From contig JAFWLE010000003.1 of the NCBI GenBank assembly GCA_017511205.1, positions 1 through 45,076 on the forward strand: 45,076 bases of DNA, given 5' to 3'. The notes beneath the pieces were generated by a model, which worked only from the letters and a program-made list of their open reading frames with translations, was not told where the DNA came from and did not search any database. Origin of the DNA: Candidatus Saccharimonadota bacterium. Its GTDB lineage: Bacteria > Patescibacteriota > Saccharimonadia > Saccharimonadales > Saccharimonadaceae. The translations under genes and the position numbers were made by a program. Positions 15,145 to 26,322 of the stretch are shown piece after piece (within the stretch, counting starts at the first letter, position 1; every line of letters begins with the position of its first letter).

Positions 15145-17430
15145 TCATTGTTGAATATTAGGAGGAAGATTGTCAATATTAGCGCCATGCTTGATGAGGG
15201 TGTCTAGATTATCAGCTATATCGTCTGGAACCAAATTGGAAACAAGATTGTCAATATCTATTTTAGCGCCATGATCGATAAGAATATCTAGGTTGCGGGC
15301 TATGTCGTATGAATACATATTGGAAACAAGATTGTCAATATCTATTTTAGCGCCATGCTTAATGAGGGTATCCAGGTTGTCGGCTATATCGTCGAAATTC
15401 ATATTGGAAACAAGATTATCAATATTAGCACCATGATCGATGAGGGTGTCTAGGTTGCGAGCTATTTGGTATGAATACATATTGGAAACAAGATTGTCAA
15501 TATCTATGTTAGCGCCATGCTTAATGAGGGTATCCAGGTTGTCGGTTATATCGCTTGAATCCATATTGGAAACAAGATTGTCAATATCTATGTTAGCGCC
15601 ATGCTTAATGAGGGTATCCAGGTTGTCGGCTATATCGTCTGGATCCAAATTGGAAACAAGATTGTCAATATCTATTTTAGCGCCATGCTTAATGAGGGTA
15701 TCCAGGTTGTCGGCTATATCGCCTAATAACATATCGGAAACAAGATTGTCAATATTAGCACCATGATCGATGAGAGTATCTAGGTTGTAAGCTAACATGT
15801 ATGGAGGCAATTCAGAGACAAGATTGTCAATTTTAGCGCCATGATCGATGAGAATATCTAGGTTGTGGGGTATATCGCTTGAATCCATATTGGAAACAAG
15901 ATTTTCAATATTAGCACCATGATCGATGAGGGTATCCAGGTTGTCGGCTATATCGCCTGATAACATATTGGAAACAAGATTTTCAATATTAGCACCATGA
16001 TCGATGAGAGTATCTAGGTTGTCGGCTATTTGAACTGAACCCAAATTGGAAACAAGATTGTCAATATTAATACCTGCATCAAGTGCGTAGTTAATATTAT
16101 ATTTCTGTTTTAGTTCGTCAATACGTGGATCACAATCATTGTATGTGTCTAGAGTCTGAATTGGACAATTGATTTCATAGATATATTCTAGTTCTTCTTT
16201 AGTAAGATCTTCGCCTTTTTGCATCTTGTGGTCTAGGTTTATAAGCATATTTTTATCAGCAAAAGCCTTAAGGAATTTTTCTCCGCCGGGGAGAGATTTT
16301 ACTTTCTTTTCTACAACAGGCACAAGTGAATCATCTAAAGCCTGACCGTTTTTTAATCCAGAAATTTCTGCAACGTCTCCATCTGGATCTAGCCTGACTG
16401 AAGCGCAGGCATTCTTGGATAGTTTACCGGTTTTTTCGTCTATTAAATGAAACAAGATGAACTTTGAGTGATTCTGCTGGCTATCACTACCTTCTTCATC
16501 ATAATCATCATCTTGGCCATAAGTGCCATATTCTAAATAATGTCTGCCAACCGATGGAGAGGCAACACACCAGCCAGTACCTCTAGCGGCTCTTGCGATA
16601 TCGTCTTCATCTCCCAATTCATATTCTACCCATTCTCCGTGAACATCTTCTGGTTTTTCTGGTGGCTCTACAATTGGAGCTACATCTTGCTGAATGGCAT
16701 TAAAAATCTTAGGGAAGCTGCCTGATTGAACGATTTGTTCAAGTTTGACGTTACGTTCTCCTTCTTCGGTGTAGAATTCTTTTTCACTATTGCCATAATA
16801 ACGGTTAACAACATCAAAGACGTTTGCTAAAACTTCAGCATCTGGGTTAGGATATGGTGCAACGGTAGTTTCGTTTCTGGTCTCGTACTTCCCTTTTCCT
16901 TTATTGTATCTACCCATTTTGGTCATGCCATCCCAAGCGTAAACTTTAAACCAAAGCGGATACGGTGAGTGTTCATCGCCTAGATAGTTAACCCATTTTT
17001 CTAGAGATTCTTTTTGTAATTCACGTTCTTTATCATAGATTTCGCGCTTATATTCTTCGGTTAATTCAAAATTACCGTAACCATTATCGCGTAGCTCTTG
17101 TTTTTTGGCGTTCCAATATGACTCAGGAATATTATTATATTCTATTAGAAGATCATCTTTAATGGATGCCTGCCAGAGTTTTTGTTCTGCTTTATTACCG
17201 TATTTTTCTATTAAGCCACTAAGACGTTTTATATAACTAAGATTGCGACGTTCAGCATTTTTGCCAGGAAGCTTTTCGCCTTTTTTGTTAGCTTTATTGA
17301 AACTGGATTCTACAATAGGCTGGTGACTAGATTCAAAATGGATCTGAGAAAGAACCTTTGCACCGAGCTGTTGGTTATGTTCCCTATCGTCTGTTTCCTG
17401 ATAATCTAGGACTTCTTTATTGCTTGACAT
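15145..17430 (-). CDS. 761-residue protein with a WC-motif domain and about 12 tandem 26/28-residue repeats
   Basis: No family is certain. Residues 1-250 are charged and helical. A central region around 280-380 has GTGWCVA, a downstream ILFHLID strand and CASVRLDPDGDVAEI, reminiscent of the WC-containing domain in PcfJ-like plasmid proteins (weak resemblance only). From about 450 to the end there are twelve units of the form NLDTLIDHGANIDNLVSNM..DIAD. Units are 26 residues, or 28 where ID is duplicated (IDIDNL). They look like short helical, ankyrin-like solenoid repeats; the LIDHGA core matches the ankyrin turn. No signal peptide or membrane helix is seen. Start ATG 17430 has AGGA upstream and a TATAAT about 30 bases away. 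It is probably a protein-interaction scaffold, perhaps an effector. Confidence 0.85.
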   Translation of the reverse strand: MSSNKEVLDYQETDDREHNQQLGAKVLSQIHFESSHQPIVESSFNKANKKGEKLPGKNAERRNLSYIKRLSGLIEKYGNKAEQKLWQASIKDDLLIEYNNIPESYWNAKKQELRDNGYGNFELTEEYKREIYDKERELQKESLEKWVNYLGDEHSPYPLWFKVYAWDGMTKMGRYNKGKGKYETRNETTVAPYPNPDAEVLANVFDVVNRYYGNSEKEFYTEEGERNVKLEQIVQSGSFPKIFNAIQQDVAPIVEPPEKPEDVHGEWVEYELGDEDDIARAARGTGWCVASPSVGRHYLEYGTYGQDDDYDEEGSDSQQNHSKFILFHLIDEKTGKLSKNACASVRLDPDGDVAEISGLKNGQALDDSLVPVVEKKVKSLPGGEKFLKAFADKNMLINLDHKMQKGEDLTKEELEYIYEINCPIQTLDTYNDCDPRIDELKQKYNINYALDAGINIDNLVSNLGSVQIADNLDTLIDHGANIENLVSNMLSGDIADNLDTLIDHGANIENLVSNMDSSDIPHNLDILIDHGAKIDNLVSELPPYMLAYNLDTLIDHGANIDNLVSDMLLGDIADNLDTLIKHGAKIDIDNLVSNLDPDDIADNLDTLIKHGANIDIDNLVSNMDSSDITDNLDTLIKHGANIDIDNLVSNMYSYQIARNLDTLIDHGANIDNLVSNMNFDDIADNLDTLIKHGAKIDIDNLVSNMYSYDIARNLDILIDHGAKIDIDNLVSNLVPDDIADNLDTLIKHGANIDNLPPNIQQ

Positions 17431-17531
17431 AATGGTTATTCCTATTTAGCCAAGATAATTATAGCATAAATAGTTGAATATCCTATAACGATCTACCCAC
17501 CACCATCCAAATTTCCTGCGAATTGTTTTTA

Positions 17532-18233
17532 TTAACCACACTCAATATCAGTATAACTTACTTCATAATTAATCGTATAATCAGACAGCTTAATCGGCGT
17601 ACTTTCTAGATAATCCATTGCCATTTTCTTATACTTTTCCGGATCGCATGCCGAAACTTCTACATTTATCGTCTTGTCATTCTCATTCCCATACACATAC
17701 ACATTTGATGTCGCATCCTCGTTTTCTGAATCCACCACATATGGCAAATACAAATCAAGTGAATAGGTATTATTATAAGTTCCTTGGCAAACAGTCTCCG
17801 GATATTTCATTAATTTTTGTTGCGGACAATCCACTATTACCTCATAAATCGTACTTTTATCTTTTGTCCAGCCAGTCGAAACCGTATAAGTCTGTTTCAA
17901 AGAATCAATATCTACTATAAAGTTTACGCTTACCGAACCATCATCATTCTCAATTTCTTCATATGTCCCTTCACGAATCACTATGTCGTCTATATTATTC
18001 TTATCTACATTTGGTATATTCGCTTCAATCAACTCCCATATACTATCTGAAATAAAATCTTCCGCTTTGCTCGACATGTCTACATCGTTAGAGTCGTCAA
18101 TAAAAGCATGCTGTCTTTCACCTGTAAAAGTCTGCACAATTGAAACTAGCACCGCAATTATAATAATTTGAACTAACACAAAAATCCCTATTTTTTGATT
18201 CTTGGATAAATTTTGAAATAATGTTTTAAACAC
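17532..18233 (-). CDS. Membrane-anchored extracytoplasmic protein, function unknown
   Basis: A 233-residue protein with a short basic N-terminus, one hydrophobic helix at about 14-36 (IGIFVLVQIIIIAVLVSIVQ) and an acidic, Tyr/Asp-rich outer domain. Four Cys in the outer domain (CPQQ, VCQG, ACDP and the final ECG) suggest disulfides. It is the last gene of a minus-strand set with the wall hydrolase and the PEGA protein, starting 14 bases after the hydrolase stop. That position suggests a role in anchoring, modulating or protecting against the hydrolase; this is context only. Confidence 0.75.
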   Translation of the reverse strand: MFKTLFQNLSKNQKIGIFVLVQIIIIAVLVSIVQTFTGERQHAFIDDSNDVDMSSKAEDFISDSIWELIEANIPNVDKNNIDDIVIREGTYEEIENDDGSVSVNFIVDIDSLKQTYTVSTGWTKDKSTIYEVIVDCPQQKLMKYPETVCQGTYNNTYSLDLYLPYVVDSENEDATSNVYVYGNENDKTINVEVSACDPEKYKKMAMDYLESTPIKLSDYTINYEVSYTDIECG

Positions 18234-18247
18234 TCAGACCTCCTCTA

Positions 18248-20641
18248 TTACTTAAATGCATCCGTCTTAATGACCTCATCCGTATATGCATAATTCCAAG
18301 ATCCAATTTCGCCAAATGATTTCTCAACCGCATGTGGAGCATAATACACTGAATTTTGCCCCATCGAACAAGAAGCCTCACCTACCACCACTTTTTTTCT
18401 CTTTTCATCTACTCCTAAAATCACACCAGTATGACCAGCGCTAGACGGACCAGCATGGCTAAAAATTGCATACGGCCTCGGTTTATTACCAGTCTTCAAA
18501 CCTAAGTCCGTACCTAACTTCCTCGCCACACCCACACCATTCGTAGTACTTCTCCATTCTCCAGCCGTAGTATACGCATTAATAAACCATTGTGAAAAAG
18601 CCACACAATTATTCATAATTCCAAACGGGCAATTCGTATCATGAATCAGTCCTCCCAAAATCACTGTATCACCTGGATGTTTTTTGTAATATTTACCCAT
18701 CGCCGCATCATGATACTTCTTCATGAATGAATTCGCCTCTGCAAGACTTAAACCTCCCTCCTTTAGTCCCATCAAAGAACCATCATCTTCACCCTCTCCT
18801 CCACAAACATCACACTCTGTTGCACCACTTTGATTATTTTTATTACGATATGCCTTTACCGTAGAAAAATAATTACTCGTAATATTACTTGTGTCTTTAA
18901 CTACACCATAATATGGAGGATAGTCACCTCCACCATAAGAAGCTTGCGCAATATAGCCTTTTCCGCCATCTTCCACGTAAATCCCTACATGAGAAATACC
19001 GCCATTACCAAACGCAATAACATCTCCACTTTCGTACTCCTCAGTCGATTTGGGATTAGCCATCTCAACTTCTTCCCATTTGTCACTACCAGCCAGATAC
19101 TCCTGTATATGAGGAGCATCGCCAATTGGGATATCATCATCCAAACCAGAATACATCACCACTGTATGGACGAAACGATCGCAACTCCTTCCCCCTTTCA
19201 CGCCATTCGACTGAGTGATCTTCGGCAAAGTATTATAATAATTCGTAAACTTATCCGTTGCTCTTTTTTCATACACACTAGAATCAGTTCCGTATGGCCA
19301 AGCTAATTCCAAAGCACTTGCGCCAATATCACCATTCCCTGATCCGGCTTTCGCAATAGTCCCAGCCGACACATATTTTGATACTCCGTCTTCCACTGAA
19401 ACCCCAGACGTTGTATTATTACCCCTCTTTGCTCTAAAAATGTATTCATAATTATCACTAAATGATTTTATATGACCAAACTTCTTCTTGTACGCTGCTT
19501 CAGCAATATATAGCTTATTATTATCATCCCGTACTGCAATTGCAATATGTGTTGACCTATATAAAATGTCACCTGATTGCACTTCTGATTCTTTACCATT
19601 AAATTTTATTTTTTCCCATAAATCCTCATTTTTTTCGACATAATCTAAATCCTTACCAAGTGAACGAGGAAAATTCTTATCATAACCAGAGTATCTCACT
19701 ACTGTTCCCACAAACACATCACAAGAAGCTCCAGCACGGCTATATTGATTCCATGAACCACGACTTGGATAAACTTTATTAATTGCTTTATCAAACGCCT
19801 CAGTCGCTTTCCCGCTACCCCATTTATAGTCACTCTCTGGCGTCTTATACGGCCAAGCTAAAGACACTGCCGTAGCATTAATATTTTTATTCCCCGACGC
19901 ATTGCCATTACAAGACGGACTGCCAAGTTGTTCCATTCCCTTACCTGCATACTTATCATAAGCAGCATGAGCTTTTTCCTTACGAAAATTATCACTATAA
20001 ACCCCCGCTCTCTCTACTCTTGCTCTAAACCACACCGTAGCATCATCTATGTCAGTTTTCTTATAATATTCAGTATAACTCTTATCCATTTCGCTTTTCA
20101 AAAACTCTAGTTCCAGCTGAAAAATCCTGTTTGCAGTCTCATCACCAACTTTTTCAATAAATTGATCACCAGTTATTTGGGCATTGCTATCATCTTCAAA
20201 ATACTGCAATAAACTCGAATCCTGTTCTTTTATATAATTCAAAAGATTAACCCGTCTTCCAAATGACCACTGAATGAAACCTAAACCCATCTGCGCACTT
20301 TTATCATATAGACTTCCACCTTGTCCTACTTCACGACGCACCGGATTATAATTTCCATCCTCCTGGCCAATATTACCCATAATTCCCGCTGCTTGCTCAT
20401 CCGTCAAGAAGCTAATTAGTCCACTCCATACTTTTTCCTCCGCCGTATCACCAGCAATTGTTATATCGCCACCAAGCACCGACGAAGAGCTAGCACAAGG
20501 CTCAAAGAAGAAAATACTATTCTCTGAATATTGTTCTAACTTTTCCTGATCTAGTGCCATCGTCGTACTAACAAACAGGCATGAAATCACTACCGATAAG
20601 AATCCAATCAATACATATGTTAAACTAACTCTTTTCTTCAT
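18248..20641 (-). CDS. Secreted multi-domain peptidoglycan hydrolase: lysozyme-like plus three NlpC/P60-CHAP-like domains
   Basis: A signal peptide or N-terminal anchor (about 1-30, ending STTMALD) is followed by a phage-tail-lysozyme-like domain (about 68-235; LTDEQAAGIMGNIGQE, with candidate catalytic Glu94, and GLGFIQWSFGRR). Two papain-like repeats follow: SCDVFVGTVVRYSG (Cys307) with His365, and SCDRFVHTVVMYSG (Cys487) with His551. A C-terminal CHAP-like domain has NNCVAF (Cys679) and GHTGVILGV (His737). The enzyme could cut both glycan and peptide bonds. In an episymbiont it may open the host wall or remodel its own; target choice is inferred. At 797 residues with four catalytic modules it is unusually complex. 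Start codon overlaps the upstream stop (TAATG). Confidence 0.9.
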   Translation of the reverse strand: MKKRVSLTYVLIGFLSVVISCLFVSTTMALDQEKLEQYSENSIFFFEPCASSSSVLGGDITIAGDTAEEKVWSGLISFLTDEQAAGIMGNIGQEDGNYNPVRREVGQGGSLYDKSAQMGLGFIQWSFGRRVNLLNYIKEQDSSLLQYFEDDSNAQITGDQFIEKVGDETANRIFQLELEFLKSEMDKSYTEYYKKTDIDDATVWFRARVERAGVYSDNFRKEKAHAAYDKYAGKGMEQLGSPSCNGNASGNKNINATAVSLAWPYKTPESDYKWGSGKATEAFDKAINKVYPSRGSWNQYSRAGASCDVFVGTVVRYSGYDKNFPRSLGKDLDYVEKNEDLWEKIKFNGKESEVQSGDILYRSTHIAIAVRDDNNKLYIAEAAYKKKFGHIKSFSDNYEYIFRAKRGNNTTSGVSVEDGVSKYVSAGTIAKAGSGNGDIGASALELAWPYGTDSSVYEKRATDKFTNYYNTLPKITQSNGVKGGRSCDRFVHTVVMYSGLDDDIPIGDAPHIQEYLAGSDKWEEVEMANPKSTEEYESGDVIAFGNGGISHVGIYVEDGGKGYIAQASYGGGDYPPYYGVVKDTSNITSNYFSTVKAYRNKNNQSGATECDVCGGEGEDDGSLMGLKEGGLSLAEANSFMKKYHDAAMGKYYKKHPGDTVILGGLIHDTNCPFGIMNNCVAFSQWFINAYTTAGEWRSTTNGVGVARKLGTDLGLKTGNKPRPYAIFSHAGPSSAGHTGVILGVDEKRKKVVVGEASCSMGQNSVYYAPHAVEKSFGEIGSWNYAYTDEVIKTDAFK

Positions 20642-21282
20642 TATTCAGACTCCTGACTAAAAACTATACCATAATCGTCTGGATTATATCCAGCCTCACG
20701 AATCAAGTTCAAAGCTATCTCACGGTTCTTCTCGCCACCATAGACCGTCAAGCACATCACCTTTTCACCACAAAATTCCTCATTTTTTTCTATATAAACG
20801 CCAATCGGGTTCGCAGGATCAGAACGATCATAATACTCTAACGGCAAATCAGCTATAATTCCCGTAATACGATTATAATTCTTTACAAAATCCTTACCGA
20901 CCTCATCATCTGCCGCCTCACTCAATGTTAAAATCTCATCTGGATTTCTCAAATAATAGCCAAATCCACCTTCTTCGTCTAAAAGATACGTCCTGATTCG
21001 TTTAAATTCTCCATCAAAAACCTCAAAATCAAGCTCCTTTGTCTGCATTCCATCCATCGAAATTTTTACATGATAATCTCCTGGCATAATGTCAGGCGAT
21101 GTAAAATTATCGTATTTTTTACCATTTAATTCAATCACCGCCTCAGAAGGCGCTACATAAATATCAATCGTTGCTGTTTTCGCATTATGTAAAACGATTA
21201 CTAAAATCGCTACGAGCACCGCCACAATATTCAAAAAAGCTACTAAACAAGAGATCTTATGCTGTTTAACAAAACTAAACAT
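20641..21282 (-). CDS. PEGA-domain membrane protein
   Basis: Residues about 10-31 form one transmembrane helix. Residues about 36-95 fit a PEGA domain (IDIYVAPSEAVIELNGKKYDNFTSPDIMPGDYHVKI), a beta fold common in surface proteins that bind carbohydrate or support S-layers. The C-terminal 110 residues are acidic with Cys pairs (EFCGEKVMC). It is first in the operon with the wall hydrolase, sharing TAATG with it. A -10 box (TATAAT, 21292-21297 minus) lies 9 bases before the ATG, leaving almost no leader. It probably positions the hydrolase at the envelope or binds glycans; this is inferred from domain and context. Confidence 0.82.
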   Translation of the reverse strand: MFSFVKQHKISCLVAFLNIVAVLVAILVIVLHNAKTATIDIYVAPSEAVIELNGKKYDNFTSPDIMPGDYHVKISMDGMQTKELDFEVFDGEFKRIRTYLLDEEGGFGYYLRNPDEILTLSEAADDEVGKDFVKNYNRITGIIADLPLEYYDRSDPANPIGVYIEKNEEFCGEKVMCLTVYGGEKNREIALNLIREAGYNPDDYGIVFSQESE

Positions 21283-21355
21283 TACTATTTAATTATACAC
21301 CATAAACAAATTGACTACAAGAAAAAACAATAGAGAAGAATAATATTTTAGAAGA

Positions 21356-23359
<2,004 letters not shown>

Positions 23360-23373
23360 CCACAAAACTATTA

Positions 23374-24312
23374 TTAATTATCTAGCAGCCACCGATAATA
23401 CATATATAAATATGTCGTTACTAGAACGTCCGTAAAACTCATCATCACCATTAAAACAATCGGTATAAATGGTACCATAGTTAAAAATCCTGCATTTTTT
23501 ACTGCAAGGTCTAACAAGATCAACGGCAAAGTGACTATTATCCACATAATAACTACTACTAAAATCAAAGCTAGAAGTCGAATGATCAAATTCATCCGTC
23601 TACCTCGCATCAAATCCGCCGCTAAATTTAGTGCCCTCAGTGGATACATTCCCGGTGCACTTACCGCAACAAAGGCCATCAAACTACTTGACAATAAATA
23701 CCCAGAAATCAGAAGCATCAAAGCAGCAAATCCCAAAAATAGTAACGCATAAAACGGCATCGTGAGAAAATCTGTTTGCACTGCTGCTGCATAAGCAATC
23801 GTTAATATTATAATCGGGATACATTCTATCATCACCACTGCTAAAAGTATCGCCGTAGGAATTGTCGGCGCCATCGAATTATACAGCGCATCACGCAAAG
23901 TTATTTTTTTCTTCGCCAGTAAAAACCTCAAAATAAAAATCGTCGTGAGAAATACTACCAAAAAAATCAAAGCCTGAAACACAATCGTAGCACCTGCCGC
24001 CTCACCCGTAGTACCTAGAGTTCCAACTACCGAAAAAAGTAGTAAACTTGCCTTACCAAATCCCGCCGTTGAACCGTCTAACGATTCTTGCAACTCCACA
24101 TAGCTTGCTTCGCTCATCACGCCCACGAACAACATCTGCAAAAGCACCGCTATGAGAACTAGCGGCAAAAACAGCCGCCAGTTTTTAAAAATCATCCGAA
24201 AACTTTCTAAAACATGCTGCATAACACTCGGCAACTTTGTCTCGCGCCAATAGTCTTCTTTATATGAACGCCGAAAACTTTTGTGCCGAAAGCTAGAAGT
24301 TTGTTTTGCCAT
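23374..24312 (-). CDS. Six-helix membrane protein, function unknown
   Basis: A 312-residue integral membrane protein with a basic, soluble N-terminus (about 35 residues) and roughly six hydrophobic segments, the clearest near 45-65, 105-128, 150-180, 185-215 and 240-300. The layout resembles DUF-type proteins of bacterial envelope operons such as glycerophosphodiester phosphodiesterase membrane domains, but I cannot assign it. It overlaps the 3' end of htpX by 20 bases, with a GAGGT ribosome-binding site inside htpX, so it is translated from the lemA-htpX transcript. Its function is probably tied to envelope stress or membrane protein quality control. Confidence 0.75.
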   Translation of the reverse strand: MAKQTSSFRHKSFRRSYKEDYWRETKLPSVMQHVLESFRMIFKNWRLFLPLVLIAVLLQMLFVGVMSEASYVELQESLDGSTAGFGKASLLLFSVVGTLGTTGEAAGATIVFQALIFLVVFLTTIFILRFLLAKKKITLRDALYNSMAPTIPTAILLAVVMIECIPIIILTIAYAAAVQTDFLTMPFYALLFLGFAALMLLISGYLLSSSLMAFVAVSAPGMYPLRALNLAADLMRGRRMNLIIRLLALILVVVIMWIIVTLPLILLDLAVKNAGFLTMVPFIPIVLMVMMSFTDVLVTTYLYMYYRWLLDN

Positions 24313-25171
24313 GCTCTAACCTCTCAATCCGCTTTTCTAGTGGCGGGTGCGAGGAAAACAAATTGCTAAAGAATCCTTTCCGAAGCGGATTATTAATATA
24401 CATCGCTTCCGTCGCAATATTCTGACTTTTCATCGGCGCACTTTGAGCCTGCAGTTTCTTTAGTGCCGCAATCATTCCTTCAGGATATCTTGTAATGTTT
24501 ACCGCCGAAGCATCTGCCAAATATTCTCGCTGCCTGGAAACTGCCATTTGCGCCAAACTCGCAAAAACCGGCGCTAAAATACCTGCAATCACAATCAAAA
24601 CATATCCCACCGGACTACCTTCATTGTTTCGCCTTCTATCACCATAAAACATCATCCGAAAAGCCAAATCCGAAATCAACCCTACCACGCAAACTAATCC
24701 AAACACCATCATCGACACCCGAATATCATAGTTTTTTACGTGTGACATCTCGTGCGCCATCACTGCCGTAAGCTCCTTATCGTTCATAATATCAATTAGT
24801 CCCTTAGTCGCCGCCACCGAAGCATGCTTCGGATCTCGTCCCGTTGCAAAAGCATTAGGCGCTTTATCATCGATAATATAAACTTTGGGCATTGGAAGAC
24901 CTGTCGTAATCGACAGGTTCTCCACAATGTTATAAAATCTTGGATTATCCTTCTTAGTGATTTCCTTTGCACCAGTCATCACCATCGAAAGCGAACTGGC
25001 TGCATAGTATTGTATCACCGCATAAACAATTGCAATTACTACCACCCAAACCGCTAACCAAACGTCATTATAGGCCCAAGCAAACAGTCCAGCAATCACA
25101 CCAATCAGCAAAACAAACCCGATAATAAGATAAATCGTTTTACGTTTGTTTTCTGCAATTTGCTTATACAT
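24293..25171 (-). CDS. htpX: Membrane zinc protease HtpX (M48 family)
   Basis: Integral membrane metalloprotease that degrades misfolded membrane proteins, complementing FtsH. Two N-terminal helices (about 13-33 and 37-57) are followed by the zinc motif HEMSHVKNYD (His140-His144), two more helices (about 155-215) and the downstream Glu ligand in the REYLADASA context (about 226-234). At 292 residues it is normal length. It lies one base downstream of lemA; the lemA-htpX pair recurs widely in bacteria. The start overlaps no other feature. Confidence 0.94.
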   Translation of the reverse strand: MYKQIAENKRKTIYLIIGFVLLIGVIAGLFAWAYNDVWLAVWVVVIAIVYAVIQYYAASSLSMVMTGAKEITKKDNPRFYNIVENLSITTGLPMPKVYIIDDKAPNAFATGRDPKHASVAATKGLIDIMNDKELTAVMAHEMSHVKNYDIRVSMMVFGLVCVVGLISDLAFRMMFYGDRRRNNEGSPVGYVLIVIAGILAPVFASLAQMAVSRQREYLADASAVNITRYPEGMIAALKKLQAQSAPMKSQNIATEAMYINNPLRKGFFSNLFSSHPPLEKRIERLEHGKTNF

Positions 25172-25172
25172 T

Positions 25173-25751
25173 TTAGAACTTTACTTCAGGAGCATCTTTG
25201 ATTTTAGCTTTTTCAGCTTCATCAACTTCAAAATAGTCACGCTTCTTAAAATGACCAATTATATTATTTATCACGTTGGTTGGGAAAGTTTTAATTTTAG
25301 TGTTAAGCTCCTTCGCACCAGCATTATAAAATCTTCGCGCAGCTTGGATTTTGTCTTCCACGTCTTGCAACTGTGATTGTAATTTCACAAAGTTTTCATT
25401 AGCTTTTAGCTCTGGATAAGCTTCTGCAATCGCAAAAATCTTACCAAGTGCACCTTGCATTTCTTTCTCAGCTTCAGCTGCTTGCTTCACGGTTTTCGCA
25501 CCCATCGAAGCGCTTCTAGCTTCCGTCACCATTTGGAAAGTTTCTTTTTCGTGTTTAGCGTAACCTTTTACGGTTTCCACTACGTTCGGAATCAAATCCG
25601 CCCGATATTTGAGTTGCACAGTGATATCCGACCAAGCTTCGTTTACTCGCTCGTCCAGCTTCACTAGGCTGTTATAAATTCCCGCAACCACCGCAATGAT
25701 GAGCACCACCACTGCCACAATCACGATTGCTATAATTGCACCTGTTGGCAT
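25173..25751 (-). CDS. lemA: LemA family membrane protein
   Basis: An N-terminal transmembrane helix (about 5-27) followed by a long helical outer or inner domain. It carries the LemA pattern YNSLVKLDERVNEAWSDI, LKYRADLIPNVVETVKGY and RRFYNAGAKELNTKIKTFP. At 192 residues it is typical. The biochemical role is unsettled; the strong association with htpX points to membrane stress. The ATG at 25751 has AAGGAG upstream and a TATAAT about 30 bases away, so this operon uses a normal leader. Confidence 0.93.
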   Translation of the reverse strand: MPTGAIIAIVIVAVVVLIIAVVAGIYNSLVKLDERVNEAWSDITVQLKYRADLIPNVVETVKGYAKHEKETFQMVTEARSASMGAKTVKQAAEAEKEMQGALGKIFAIAEAYPELKANENFVKLQSQLQDVEDKIQAARRFYNAGAKELNTKIKTFPTNVINNIIGHFKKRDYFEVDEAEKAKIKDAPEVKF

Positions 25752-25775
25752 ATTTTCTCCTTGTTTATATAACCA

Positions 25776-26102
25776 TTATACCATACTAATAAATACTGCA
25801 ATAATAATCCAAACCAAAAGACAAATAGCATAAGTATGCACAAAATCCTTCATCTGCTCTTCCGCATATTTCTTGTATTTTTTATCCTTTACTTCACTGA
25901 TCACTTTATTAATCGAACTATGTGCTATCACAACCCAAAGAATACCTACTCCCACGATTCCATTCAAAAATCCCCACGTCATCCCACTGAATTCTTCTTT
26001 TTTCTTAATTTTTCCTTTAACATTCGCCGCAAAAATCACCGCCAAAATAATCGACAACACAAACCCCACAGCTTGAAATTGTAAACTAAAGTCATTATTC
26101 AT
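25776..26102 (-). CDS. Small three-helix membrane protein, function unknown
   Basis: A 108-residue protein with hydrophobic segments near the N-terminus (FQAVGFVLSIILAVIFAANV), middle (GFLNGIVGVGILWVVIAHSS) and C-terminus (YAICLLVWIIIAVFISMV), and a charged linker (EVKDKKYKKYAEEQMKDF). The frame stays open further upstream to 26198, but that stretch crosses a direct repeat and terminator. The ATG at 26102 has GGAGG exactly five bases away and is the likely start. It lies 24 bases upstream of lemA on the same strand and could be co-transcribed. Confidence 0.7.
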   Translation of the reverse strand: MNNDFSLQFQAVGFVLSIILAVIFAANVKGKIKKKEEFSGMTWGFLNGIVGVGILWVVIAHSSINKVISEVKDKKYKKYAEEQMKDFVHTYAICLLVWIIIAVFISMV

Positions 26103-26144
26103 ATCATCCTCCGAAGACATTGTATCACAAATATATTTTCGTTT

Positions 26145-26183
26145 AAACAAAAAAGCTCCAGCTGGAGCAAATTTGACTGGTGC
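26145..26183. repeat. 39-bp direct repeat, distal copy (tRNA-Gly end plus terminator)
   Basis: Matches 28239-28277 with one mismatch. On the minus strand it reads GCACCA (the tRNA-Gly 3' end), a short spacer, then a GCTCCAGCTGGAGC hairpin and a T tract. It marks the left boundary of an AT-rich insert and is probably one of two attachment or duplication sites. Confidence 0.8.
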
Positions 26184-26317
26184 ACCTAATATCTCCAAAT
26201 TTAATTTTTTCTAGCCCAATTGAATCGTGCGATTTTGATGAGCTAAGTAAAGAACTTAATCGTTGGAAAGATGCACTACATAATGATTATATCAGGTGGC
26301 AGGTAGTTCATAAATAG
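26184..26317 (+). pseudogene. 3' remnant of an unidentified gene at the island edge
   Basis: Starting right at the repeat boundary, one plus-strand frame is open for 44 codons to a TAG (26315-26317) and has coding-like composition: Asp/Glu/Lys/Trp-rich, e.g. FDELSKELNRWKDALHNDY. It has no start of its own beyond the junction. It looks like the truncated C-terminus of a protein, perhaps the lost mobility gene, but I cannot name the family. Confidence 0.4.
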
Positions 26318-26322
26318 TGCAG

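Noticed and set aside
15440-15766. Plus-strand open frame across the repeats
   Set aside because: It is the antisense of the repetitive gene and has no start signal; repeats without stops on one strand often stay open on the other.
15151-16083. Regular about 78-84 base direct repeats that could look like a CRISPR array
   Set aside because: The repeats stay in one reading frame, encode a continuous protein, and the variable parts are short codon-level changes rather than unique spacers.
26103-26198. Longer N-terminus for the small membrane protein upstream of lemA
   Set aside because: The extension is translated from a direct repeat and terminator, while ATG 26102 has a GGAGG at ideal spacing.
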